Assembly (NCBI GenBank): GCA_946623775.1
Contig: CAMORJ010000003.1
Span: 1-46,079 of the forward strand
Direction of reading: 5' to 3'
DNA: 46,079 nt
DNA from: an uncultured Bacillota bacterium
Lineage (GTDB): Bacteria > Bacillota_I > Bacilli_A > RFN20 > CAG-826
The notes under the pieces were generated by a model. The model worked only from the letters and a program-made list of their open reading frames with translations. It had not been told where the DNA came from and did no database searches. This document shows positions 1 to 7,108 of the stretch, piece by piece. Made by a program: the position numbers and the translations under genes. Numbering within the stretch: the stretch's first letter is position 1; each line of letters starts with the position of its first letter.

Positions 1-21
1 ATAAAGAAATCCCAAACGATG

Positions 22-52
22 ATGCTTGGTTCGCCAGGCATTTTTTGTTTTA
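22..52 (+). terminator. Rho-independent terminator of an upstream gene
   Basis: An 8-bp stem (ATGCTTGG with CCAGGCAT) closed by a TTCG tetraloop is followed by TTTTTTGTTTT. It must end a plus-strand gene lying before the window. The first 21 bases show no recognisable coding sequence. Confidence 0.85.
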
Positions 53-96
53 AGTCATATATTGCCTTGTTTTTTGGCTAATGTGCGTATTTAAGG

Positions 97-114
97 AAAA
101 GATAAGAATCTTTT
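97..114. repeat. Inverted repeat upstream of pfp
   Basis: AAAAGAT and ATCTTTT flank a 4-base centre (AAGA), about 60 bases before the pfp start. It could be an operator or a weak hairpin in the 5' leader. A similar repeat (CAAAGAT-AA-ATCTTTG) lies upstream of sufC at 23879-23894, but its centre differs, so a shared regulator is only a guess. I could not identify a convincing -35/-10 pair for pfp in 53-173. Confidence 0.3.
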
Positions 115-173
115 CGGTGCATAATGAATCTTTATGTGATTTAATAATCAGCGTGTTTTAGGAGGCATTAGCC

Positions 174-1376
174 ATGCACAATATGGTGTATATCCAATCT
201 GGCGGACCGACTTCCGTCATCAACTCGTCGCTCTACGGCGCGTTCAAAGAAGCCATTCGCCACCCCGAGATGATCGACCACATCTATGGTTCCATCAACG
301 GCATCGAAGGCTTGATCGATGGCAAACTCTTCGACCTTCGCGAAGAGGATCCCGAGCAAATCGAACTTCTTATTCAGACCCCGGGCGCCGCTCTTGGCAC
401 GACCAGGAAAAAGCTCCCGAAGGATATCAACGACCCCGTCTACAAGCAGATCGTGGCCAATATCCAGAAATTCTCCATCAAGTACATCTTCGTCAACGGC
501 GGCAACGATTCGATGGACACCTGCAACAAGATCTCCATCCTTTGCCACGAATTGAACCTTGATGTCCGCGTCATCGGCGTTCCCAAGACCATCGACAATG
601 ACTTGGCCTGCACCGACCATACCCTTGGCTATGCTTCTGCTGCGAAAGTCGTCATCAACAGCATCTACTCCATCGCCAAAGACGCCCTTTGCTACAAGAA
701 AGGCAAAATCCACATCGTCGAAGTCATGGGCCGCAACGCCGGCTGGCTTACCGCTGCCTCCGACCTCGTCCCAGACGATGGCCGTCCCGATTTGATCTAC
801 CTCCCCGAGAATCCGTTCGATGTCGATCAATTCCTTCAGGACGTCAAAGAGGTCTATGACAGGAAGGGCCTTGGCATCGTCGTCATCTCCGAAGGCTTGA
901 AATTCGATCGCGGCGAAGCCCACGAAGTCGATTCCTTCGGCCACGCTCAGCTCTCTGGCGCAGGCGCGAAGCTTGCCAGCCTCGTCGAAGAGAAGCTCGG
1001 CATCAACTCCCGCGTCGTCGAGCTGTCCCTTATCCAAAGGGCCAATCCGTTCTTGCTCTCCCGCAACGACAGAGACGAAGCCATCGAAGTCGGCCAGCTT
1101 GCCGTTGAAAGCGCCCTCCGCGGCGAGACCGGCAAGATGATCGTCATGAAGCGCGTCTCCAATAAGCCCTACATCGGAAGGTTCGAACTCGTTCCTCTCG
1201 ACTTGGTCGCCAACGCCGAGCAGACCATCCCGCCCGAGATGATGTACGACAAGACCAGGATGTCCGATAAGTTCCGCGAATACCTCCGTCCGCTTATCGA
1301 AGGCAACGTCCACTTGAAGTATCGCGGCGGCATCGTCTTGCTCACCAACTTCAAGAAAGTCCCCGTCAAGCTTTAA
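174..1376 (+). CDS. pfp: PPi-type 6-phosphofructokinase
   Basis: Cytosolic glycolytic enzyme that phosphorylates fructose 6-phosphate. The predicted phosphoryl donor is pyrophosphate, which makes the step reversible. In the 400-residue product I see the N-terminal GGPTSVIN motif (residues 10-17), GGNDS at 109-113 where ATP enzymes have GGDGS, PKTIDND at 137-143, and MGRNAGWL at 185-192. The Asp in GGNDS and the Lys of PKTIDND are the residues known to favour PPi over ATP. The start is set by a strong AGGAGG eight bases upstream. It stands alone between two terminators (22-52 and 1393-1420). An ATP-using member of the same family cannot be fully excluded, but the motif pair points to PPi. Confidence 0.92.
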   Translation: MHNMVYIQSGGPTSVINSSLYGAFKEAIRHPEMIDHIYGSINGIEGLIDGKLFDLREEDPEQIELLIQTPGAALGTTRKKLPKDINDPVYKQIVANIQKFSIKYIFVNGGNDSMDTCNKISILCHELNLDVRVIGVPKTIDNDLACTDHTLGYASAAKVVINSIYSIAKDALCYKKGKIHIVEVMGRNAGWLTAASDLVPDDGRPDLIYLPENPFDVDQFLQDVKEVYDRKGLGIVVISEGLKFDRGEAHEVDSFGHAQLSGAGAKLASLVEEKLGINSRVVELSLIQRANPFLLSRNDRDEAIEVGQLAVESALRGETGKMIVMKRVSNKPYIGRFELVPLDLVANAEQTIPPEMMYDKTRMSDKFREYLRPLIEGNVHLKYRGGIVLLTNFKKVPVKL

Positions 1377-1392
1377 TCGATTGATTAAATGA

Positions 1393-1420
1393 GGCGCCGA
1401 AGCACGTTCGGCGCCTTTTC
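1393..1420 (+). terminator. Terminator after pfp
   Basis: A perfect 9-bp stem, GGCGCCGAA/TTCGGCGCC with a 5-base loop, is followed by TTTTC. It lies inside the longest possible reading frame of the next gene, which argues that the next gene starts downstream, at 1440. Confidence 0.9.
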
Positions 1421-1439
1421 TATGTTATCCTTACTAACC

Positions 1440-1892
1440 ATGAAGAACCCTTTATCCATTGTATTCGTATGTCACGGCAACGTCTGCCGCTCCGTCGCGG
1501 CGGAGATGATTTTCAAGCAGATGCTCAGGGAGAGGGGAATCGAAGGCGTCTCGGTTTGCTCGCGTGCCACTTCAAGAGAGGAAATCGGCCACGACATCTA
1601 TTCCCCGATGAAGCGCGCGCTTGCAAGAAAAGGAATCCAATACGATTACCATCAAGCCAGGCAAATCAGTTTGCAGGATTATGAAAAGGCGGATCATGTC
1701 TTCTATATGGACGACATGAACCGCCGTAATCTGGAGTATATGATTCGTGACTATAAGCACATCATCCAACCCATATTCGCATACACGCCCTCGATAAATG
1801 AAATCGAAGACCCTTGGTATACGGATAGGTTTGATTTGGTGGTGGACCAGATAACCCGTTGCTTGGAAGATATCCTGGAAGCCTTATCCTAA
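1440..1892 (+). CDS. Low-molecular-weight protein tyrosine phosphatase
   Basis: Cytosolic phosphatase of the LMW-PTP/arsenate-reductase fold, 150 residues, which is the normal length. The P-loop C-x5-R-S is at residues 11-18 (CHGNVCRS). The acid/base Asp is probably in the EDPWY motif near residue 121. The start was chosen at 1440 because upstream in-frame codons fall in the pfp terminator. There is no Shine-Dalgarno before it. In Bacilli such enzymes act on phosphotyrosine or phosphoarginine proteins; the CHGNVCRS loop does not tell me which. Its last nine bases overlap the end of the convergent ABC ATPase gene. Confidence 0.88.
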   Translation: MKNPLSIVFVCHGNVCRSVAAEMIFKQMLRERGIEGVSVCSRATSREEIGHDIYSPMKRALARKGIQYDYHQARQISLQDYEKADHVFYMDDMNRRNLEYMIRDYKHIIQPIFAYTPSINEIEDPWYTDRFDLVVDQITRCLEDILEALS

Positions 1893-2678
1893 GACCGCGG
1901 AATCGGGCACCGATTCAAGGCTGGTGAACTTACCGATCAAGTCATTGACGGTGAGTTTTTTCTTTTCCTCCCCTTCGACCGAGAAGATGATTTTCCCTTC
2001 CGACATCATGATGAGGCGGTTGCCGTATTTGATGGCGTCTTTCATGTTGTGGGTGATCATGAGGGTCGGAACCTTCATGTCGCGGACTATGGTGTCCGTT
2101 AATTCCATTACCTTCTTTGCGGTGCCTGGGTCTAATGCAGCGGTGTGCTCATCTAATAGGAGCAGCTTCGGCACGGATAATGCGGCCATAAGAAGCGTGA
2201 CGGATTGCCTTTGGCCGCCGGAGAAGGAGCCCATGGGATCCATCATCCTGTTTTCCAAGCCTAAGCCTAATGGCTCAAGCAATTTCTGGAACGCCTCTTC
2301 GTTTTTCTTCGTGAGCGCCCAGCGGAATGGAGACTGTTTTTGGCCGCGTCTAGAAGCGATGGAGAGATTCTCGAACAACGACAGGTCGGCAATCGTTCCG
2401 ATGCGAGGATCCTGAAATACTCGCCCAATGAACTTGGCCCGCTTCTCCACAGGGAGCTTTGTGATGTCGCGTCCATCCAAGGCAATCGTTCCTCCATCAG
2501 GCATATATACTCCCGCGATGACATTGAGCAAGGTCGTCTTGCCCGAGCCATTCGATCCGATGACCGTAATGAAGTCGCTGTCATTGATGGTCAAGTCGAT
2601 GCCGCGAAGAACCGTTTTGTTGTGTTCGGGGTTGCTGTCGGGGCGGAAGGCTTTATGTAAGTCTTTGATCTCAAGCAT
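1884..2678 (-). CDS. ABC importer ATP-binding protein (TrpZ-like)
   Basis: Cytoplasmic ATPase of an importer whose other parts are the two genes upstream. The 264-residue protein has Walker A GSNGSGKTT at 41-49, a signature FSGGQ at 152-156 and Walker B LLLLDEHTAALD at 172-183. The DEHTAALD form is typical of ATPases paired with the PF04392 (TrpX-like) binding proteins. Its start overlaps the permease end by 8 bases, so the two are translationally coupled. Substrate is inferred as an aromatic amino acid from the operon leader, not from this protein. It ends tail-to-tail with the phosphatase gene. Confidence 0.9.
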   Translation of the reverse strand: MLEIKDLHKAFRPDSNPEHNKTVLRGIDLTINDSDFITVIGSNGSGKTTLLNVIAGVYMPDGGTIALDGRDITKLPVEKRAKFIGRVFQDPRIGTIADLSLFENLSIASRRGQKQSPFRWALTKKNEEAFQKLLEPLGLGLENRMMDPMGSFSGGQRQSVTLLMAALSVPKLLLLDEHTAALDPGTAKKVMELTDTIVRDMKVPTLMITHNMKDAIKYGNRLIMMSEGKIIFSVEGEEKKKLTVNDLIGKFTSLESVPDSAVLG

Positions 2679-3738
2679 TGTTCCGCCTCCCTAGACATAG
2701 CAAAGCGATTTCTTCCGTCAAAGGCCTTGGAGCCTCGGGAATTACGGCTTCTTCCAATACACGTCCCGCCTCTTTTTGCTTTTTCGGCTTTCGCGGATGC
2801 TTCGCGCGGAAAGACGTGACGAACCTTTGGGCAATAAGAATCACCACAAGAAGCAAAGCCTTATATACAGAAAGCATATATCCGCTGGAATCCACGATCA
2901 TTAAGGCTTGGATAACATACCAGTAGACCAGCGAACCTACCAGGCATGAGATGATGCTTCGTTTGAAATTTCGGTTGGCGACGATGATCTCGCCTAAGAA
3001 CAAACTCGATAAGGCGATGACGATCATGCCCTGCCCATCGGTTGGAAGCCCCGAACCGTTGTGCTGGCCATACAAGCAGCCTGCGGCGCCTATCAATGCG
3101 CCAGATATGGCTAGAGCAATAATGGACATGCGATTGACCGAAATGCCGTTGGCCCTGGACATCTCGGGGTTTTTGCCCGCCGCGCGGATGGACATGCCAA
3201 GCTCGGTTCCGAAGAAGAAATATAGAATGGCAAACAAAGCTGCGAGCACCAAAGCCGCGACGAAAATGTAGGAAAGATAGGAGGCGAAGAACAGCCAATT
3301 GCGGTCAGTCGAATCCCCTGCCAATAACTTGCGGAGCCAGTTGAAGCACGTCAGATGATCGTTTGGGTTAAATGATGCTTGGCCCGCTTTCATGGCGTTG
3401 ATCATGATGGCTATGCCAAACGTCAAAGCCATCACGATGATGCCGGACAAAAGCGGCGGCGTTTTTAAATATATGGTCAATAAAGCGTTAATAACCCCGC
3501 AGATTGCGCCTAAAGCCATCGAAATAAGCAGCGCAAGCCACGGATTGATATCAGCGCCGATCATGACGGCGGTAAGCATGGTCGTCATAGGGATTACGCC
3601 TTCTACGGATAGGTCGGCGATGTTCAAAACCCGGAAGGACAGGAATACGCCGAGGACCATAATGCCCAAAATCAACCCGTTGACCCACGGGTTGATGGCG
3701 AAGGAGCGCAATGTCGATAGCCCATCTAGGGTAATCAT
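2671..3738 (-). CDS. ABC importer permease (TrpY-like)
   Basis: Integral membrane subunit of the same importer, 355 residues, with about eight to nine hydrophobic segments between residues 15 and 300. It resembles the COG4120-type permeases related to branched-chain amino acid transporters. The conserved loop GMSIRAAGKNPEMSRANGI near residue 180-200 looks like the coupling helix that contacts the ATPase. The last 50 residues are a charged cytosolic tail (RAKHPRKPKKQK region). Its start overlaps the end of the binding-protein gene by four bases. Confidence 0.88.
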   Translation of the reverse strand: MITLDGLSTLRSFAINPWVNGLILGIMVLGVFLSFRVLNIADLSVEGVIPMTTMLTAVMIGADINPWLALLISMALGAICGVINALLTIYLKTPPLLSGIIVMALTFGIAIMINAMKAGQASFNPNDHLTCFNWLRKLLAGDSTDRNWLFFASYLSYIFVAALVLAALFAILYFFFGTELGMSIRAAGKNPEMSRANGISVNRMSIIALAISGALIGAAGCLYGQHNGSGLPTDGQGMIVIALSSLFLGEIIVANRNFKRSIISCLVGSLVYWYVIQALMIVDSSGYMLSVYKALLLVVILIAQRFVTSFRAKHPRKPKKQKEAGRVLEEAVIPEAPRPLTEEIALLCLGRRNNA

Positions 3739-4703
3739 TTGGTTGTCGCTCCTTCGATGGCTAAGACCTCATCTGGAATCCCGATTCCTAATTTAGCGGC
3801 TTCGGTTGTATTGATGACGATGCTGTTGAGGCTGCAGGTCTCGACCGGGATATCGGCGATCTTCTTGCCTTCTCCAAGAATCTTGACCGCCATCTCGCCC
3901 GCTTGTTTGCCGCACTGCTTGTAATCAACGCCAAGGGCAAATGTGCATCCATCGATCATGCCCGTATCGGATCCGACGATGATAAGGGGATTAGTCCTTG
4001 CTTGATTTGCAGTTTGAATCGAAACGATGGCGTTTGCGATCGTGTCGTCCGTGGGGAGGAATACAGCGTCGACGTCTTCTGGAATAGCGGCGAATGCCGT
4101 GCCGATTTCCGAGGCGTTGGTAATCGTCTTTCTTACGAAGGACACATTGTGATCCTCCATCCAATCCTCCGCGATTTCAACCTGGTATACGGAATTGACT
4201 TCCGTTTGGGTGAAGAAGGAACAGACTTTGTCAACGCCAGGGAACTTCATAAGGATATCAAGCTCGTCGTCGATGGGACCTATATCAAGAACGCCGGTGC
4301 AGTTGCCCTCGGGCTTATCTAGATTTTGGACTAAGTTAGCCCCGATGGCATTTGTGACGGCTGAGAATAATACCGGCGCGCCGGACCCCAGGCTATCGAC
4401 TGCGTTCTTTAGCGCCCCGGCGCTTGGAGTGGCGATGCCATAGAGAAGGTCGCTGCTTGCGGCAAGGGTCGAGGCCATGGAAGTGTTGTCCGCGCTGTTC
4501 GCGGCGGGATTCATAACCTTGATTTGGACTTTATCGGCGATGGAACTTGCCCTGACCACTTCTTCGAATCCGATCCTCGCATTCTCGAGCGCTTCAAAGC
4601 TTCCGAATTGCAGAATGCCTATCTGCGTCTTCTGCTCGCCGCATCCCGCAAGCGAGGTGGCCGCTAACATGACGCTGGCCGCAAACATCCATTTTGATTT
4701 CAT
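3735..4703 (-). CDS. ABC importer substrate-binding lipoprotein (TrpX-like, PF04392 type)
   Basis: Lipid-anchored extracellular binding protein. From the start at 4703 the product has a signal peptide with lipobox LAG|C (Cys21) and about 300 mature residues of periplasmic-binding fold beginning with the family-typical IGILQFGSFEALENARIGF. An upstream in-frame ATG (4721) exists, but AAGGGAG sits correctly for 4703, so I prefer that start. Relatives in Firmicutes belong to trpXYZ-type operons that are usually under Trp or Tyr T-box control. Here the leader carries a Tyr-rich peptide instead. Substrate (tyrosine, phenylalanine or a precursor) is inference. Confidence 0.88.
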   Translation of the reverse strand: MKSKWMFAASVMLAATSLAGCGEQKTQIGILQFGSFEALENARIGFEEVVRASSIADKVQIKVMNPAANSADNTSMASTLAASSDLLYGIATPSAGALKNAVDSLGSGAPVLFSAVTNAIGANLVQNLDKPEGNCTGVLDIGPIDDELDILMKFPGVDKVCSFFTQTEVNSVYQVEIAEDWMEDHNVSFVRKTITNASEIGTAFAAIPEDVDAVFLPTDDTIANAIVSIQTANQARTNPLIIVGSDTGMIDGCTFALGVDYKQCGKQAGEMAVKILGEGKKIADIPVETCSLNSIVINTTEAAKLGIGIPDEVLAIEGATTK

Positions 4704-4722
4704 CGTTTTTGCTCCCTTCATG

Positions 4723-4754
4723 AAATAAAACCCCGGACTGGACGCCCGAGGTTT
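4723..4754 (-). terminator. Attenuator terminator hairpin of the ABC operon leader
   Basis: On the minus strand AAACCTCGG (4754-4746) pairs with CCGGGGTTT (4736-4728), nine pairs with one G-U, followed by TTTTATTT. It ends only 20 bases before the binding-protein start. The left arm overlaps CTCGGGCGT (4750-4742), which can instead pair with ACGTCCGAG at 4777-4769, so an antiterminator is available. Confidence 0.65.
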
Positions 4755-4763
4755 ATAAGTTCA

Positions 4764-4852
4764 TTTGGCTCGGACGTTGGATTCCCGTCCGCGCTTTGGC
4801 TCGGATAGGAAAATCACCTATAGTAATAGCCAAAGTAATAATAAAAGCCGGA
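4764..4852 (-). promoter_or_regulatory. Alternative-hairpin region of the Tyr-codon attenuator
   Basis: Four further pairings are visible on the minus strand. CTTTGGCT (4835-4828, inside the Tyr codons) pairs with AGCCAAAG (4801-4794), with ATAGG/CCTAT stacking inside. GCGCGGACG (4794-4786) pairs with CGTCCGAGC (4776-4768) with one mismatch. ACGTCCGAG (4777-4769) pairs with the terminator's left arm. TCCGGCT (4852-4846) pairs with AGCCGGA (4897-4891) next to the leader Shine-Dalgarno. The 11-base direct repeat TCCGAGCCAAA occurs at 4805-4795 and 4774-4764, so the codon segment has two possible partners. Confidence 0.6.
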
Positions 4853-4888
4853 GAAGACTTGGATTTGTTTGGTTGATTTCAATTCCAT
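4814..4888 (-). CDS. Tyrosine-rich leader peptide (24 aa) of the ABC importer operon
   Basis: A short reading frame with a good ribosome site (AGGAG, 4900-4896, seven bases before ATG) encodes 24 residues ending FYYYFGYYYR and a TGA stop. Six of the last nine residues are Tyr, and there are three Phe in the peptide. It begins about 16 bases after a predicted transcription start and is followed by competing hairpins, then a terminator and the importer genes. This is the arrangement of an amino-acid attenuation leader peptide such as TrpL or PheL, here reading Tyr (possibly also Phe) supply. The peptide itself is probably not functional after synthesis. No T-box consensus is present in the leader. 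Confidence 0.75.
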   Translation of the reverse strand: MELKSTKQIQVFSGFYYYFGYYYR

Positions 4889-4910
4889 ATTCCGGCTCCT
4901 GATGCCAATT

Positions 4911-4938
4911 AATCTAAAACGAGTACAAGCCTTGTCAA
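4911..4938 (-). promoter_or_regulatory. Promoter of the leader peptide/ABC operon
   Basis: On the minus strand a perfect -35 TTGACA (4938-4933) is followed after 16 bases by TAGATT (4916-4911). The transcript would start near 4904, just ahead of the leader peptide's ribosome site. Confidence 0.8.
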
Positions 4939-4944
4939 TAGAAA

Positions 4945-5487
4945 TTATTCTTCCTGCGGCTTTTCTTCGCCTTGAGCAGGGGCGATGAAGATCCATTTCT
5001 TGCGGCTCCAGTAATTCCATACAAGGACGATCAAGGTGCCGAGGACGAAGATAATCGCCCACATCCAGAACTCGATGGAGGAGAGGAACGCCCAGGTTCC
5101 ATCTTTGATTGTGGACAAGACCAGGGCTTGGCCGTTTACGATGGAGATGCCGCCGAGATTGAACAAAGCGCCCGCTCCATAGTTGAGGACTTCATGGAAC
5201 ACGAGCCCAATGAATCCCAGCAACACGAAGAGCCAGAACTTGGATTGGGTACGCGCGGCCTTTTTGTCTTTGACGTCTTGGAAGACCCACAAGACGGAGA
5301 AGATGTAATTCACGAGGACTCCGACCACAAAGCCAGCCAAAACCGAGACCCCGGTGGTCACCCATTCCGGCGAGTTCGCTTTTTCCAATAAATAGGCAAT
5401 GCCTAGACGGGTCGCGGCGTCGAAGATGGTGGCGACGACCCCGATGATTAGGAAGCGGATGATTTCCGCCAAACGAGATTTCGACAT
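4945..5487 (-). CDS. GtrA-like membrane protein
   Basis: Small integral membrane protein, 180 residues from the start at 5487, with four hydrophobic helices. The beginning RFLIIGVVATIFDAATRLGIAY has the usual GtrA pattern (F-x2-G-x5-D). GtrA proteins move lipid-linked sugars or anchor cell-wall glycosylation. This one has longer cytosolic loops than typical (DVKDKKAARTQSK). TATAAT lies only seven bases before the ATG and there is no Shine-Dalgarno, so it is probably read as a leaderless mRNA. A GTG start at 5523 is possible but would lie upstream of that -10. Divergent from the MFS gene. Specific substrate unknown. Confidence 0.72.
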   Translation of the reverse strand: MSKSRLAEIIRFLIIGVVATIFDAATRLGIAYLLEKANSPEWVTTGVSVLAGFVVGVLVNYIFSVLWVFQDVKDKKAARTQSKFWLFVLLGFIGLVFHEVLNYGAGALFNLGGISIVNGQALVLSTIKDGTWAFLSSIEFWMWAIIFVLGTLIVLVWNYWSRKKWIFIAPAQGEEKPQEE

Positions 5488-5494
5488 GGTCAAT

Positions 5495-5500
5495 ATTATA
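5495..5500 (-). promoter_or_regulatory. -10 box of a leaderless gtrA-like transcript
   Basis: TATAAT on the minus strand, seven bases before ATG 5487. I find no good -35. Confidence 0.55.
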
Positions 5501-5581
5501 GACGCTGCTTTCTGTTTGGACACTCAAAACAGCTCAACAGAATATGACGATTATGCGACTCACTTTGGCTATATATATGTG

Positions 5582-5628
5582 CGTTTTGGGAAAACGTGTT
5601 TGTTTTCGTCGACGCATTGTTTTACCAT
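5582..5628 (+). promoter_or_regulatory. Putative promoter and operator of the MFS gene
   Basis: TTGTTT (5600-5605) and TACCAT (5623-5628) are 17 bases apart. Just upstream, CGTTTT-GGG-AAAACG (5582-5596) is a perfect 6-3-6 inverted repeat that could bind a sugar-responsive regulator. Both assignments are by eye. Confidence 0.45.
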
Positions 5629-5653
5629 AGGGCTAACTGATTTGGAGATATTT

Positions 5654-7105
5654 ATGGAACAACCCTCTAGTGTTGCGCCTCAACAAGCACCGTTGAAGCT
5701 GAACATGAAGCGTACCTTCATCATTGGCTTCGCGTTCTTTGGCATTCTGCTCATGTGGCAGGTTTACGACAATTATTGCTCTAGCTTCTTGTCGGAACTC
5801 TTCATCGAAGCGTTCGGACTGAAGTGGACTACCCCGGATGAGCACAAAGCAGTCGCGGAGCAAGTTCAGTGGCTTGTCGGCATCATGATGGCGATCGACA
5901 ACATCGCCGCATTGGTGATGATGCCATTGTTCGGAAGGTTATCTGACAAAACCAAGAGCCCGCTCGGCAAGCGCATGCCTTATATTCTCGTTGGCACCTT
6001 CATCTGCGCGGTTGCCTTCCCCTTCATTCCTCTTGCCTTCCATCATCATATCCTTGGCGCTTTGATTCCTTTGATGGCCATCACCGTCTTCTCCGCGATG
6101 ATGTACCGCAACCCCGCGGTCGCGCTTATGCCTGACCTTACCCCTAAGCCCCTTCGCTCCAAAGCGAATGGCATCATCAATATCATGGGCTATATCGGCG
6201 GAGCCATCCCCTCCGTTTTGGGCATCTTCTTGTCCTTGTCTTCTTATTTGGGAACCGTTGCAAAGCCGAAAGATGGCCAACTTAACAACCTTTGGGTTAT
6301 TGAAATCCCGTTCCTTATCGCTTCCGTCTTTATGGTCGCCTCGGTCGTCGTGCTGTTCTTTAAGATCAAAGAAAACAAAATTTCCGAAGAAATTGCCGAC
6401 GATATGGCTCGCGGCGAAGCTCTTGCCGAAGTCGCCGATTCTGTCGCCGACGACGAAGAAAAGCCGATGTCCAAGGCCAATAAGATCATGCTCTTCGCTA
6501 TCCTTGGCGCTGAGTTCTTCTGGTTTATGGCCGACAATGGCGTTTCCACCTTCTTGTCCAACTACACCCTTTACCATTTGCAGGCTGACACTTCGCAGTT
6601 GATGATCAACACCATCATCGGCGGCTTGGCCTCCGTCGTCGGCTTCGCCATCGCCGGATTCATCGCTGCCAAGATCGGCAGGAAGTGGTCCATCGTCAGC
6701 GGCCTTGTCTTAACCGCTTTGGCCTATACCGCTTGGCTTATCCTCTCGCTTGCCCTCAAACCTGATGGAACCTTCCCGATTTACATCTTCGTCATCTTCT
6801 TCTTCAAAGGCTTCGGCATGTCGATGGTCCACGTCAACTCCCTTCCGATGGTCCTCGAGCTTTGCTCTGCCAAAAAGGTTGGACGTTTCACCAGCTACTA
6901 TTACGCTTCCTCCATGGCCGCTCAAACGGTCACTCCGTGCGCTCTTGGCCTATTGCTGATGCTCCCGAACTTCGGATTCGACCTGCTCCCGCTTTACGCT
7001 TTGTCCTGCACCGTCGTAGCAGCCGCGTTGTTCTTCTTGGTCAAGAACATCAGGAAGAACGAAACCTTCGCCGTTGGCCTAGAGGCTATCGGAGAGAACG
7101 ATTAA
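5654..7105 (+). CDS. MFS transporter, sugar/cation-symporter (GPH or sucrose-transporter) type
   Basis: Twelve-helix secondary transporter of 483 residues. The loop after helix 2 reads GRLSDKTKSPLGKRMPYIL (about residues 95-113), the pattern G-x3-D-x-T-x3-G-x-R-x-P-Y-I typical of glycoside-pentoside-hexuronide and sucrose-type MFS proteins. The central cytosolic loop (about residues 235-270) is acidic. The start at 5654 has GGAG upstream, and longer frames run into the gtrA promoter. Four bases after its stop comes the PLC-like gene, suggesting co-transcription. The substrate, probably a sugar or glycoside, is not readable from sequence. Confidence 0.82.
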   Translation: MEQPSSVAPQQAPLKLNMKRTFIIGFAFFGILLMWQVYDNYCSSFLSELFIEAFGLKWTTPDEHKAVAEQVQWLVGIMMAIDNIAALVMMPLFGRLSDKTKSPLGKRMPYILVGTFICAVAFPFIPLAFHHHILGALIPLMAITVFSAMMYRNPAVALMPDLTPKPLRSKANGIINIMGYIGGAIPSVLGIFLSLSSYLGTVAKPKDGQLNNLWVIEIPFLIASVFMVASVVVLFFKIKENKISEEIADDMARGEALAEVADSVADDEEKPMSKANKIMLFAILGAEFFWFMADNGVSTFLSNYTLYHLQADTSQLMINTIIGGLASVVGFAIAGFIAAKIGRKWSIVSGLVLTALAYTAWLILSLALKPDGTFPIYIFVIFFFKGFGMSMVHVNSLPMVLELCSAKKVGRFTSYYYASSMAAQTVTPCALGLLLMLPNFGFDLLPLYALSCTVVAAALFFLVKNIRKNETFAVGLEAIGEND

Positions 7106-7108
7106 TCC

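Noticed and set aside
168..1313. Long antisense reading frame opposite pfp (381 codons)
   Set aside because: It exists because codon third positions of pfp avoid stop codons on the other strand; no ribosome site, no family, and pfp is certain.
4704..4944. T-box riboswitch in the ABC importer leader
   Set aside because: No T-box sequence (AGGGTGGNACCGCG) or specifier-loop architecture is present; the leader peptide explains the region better.
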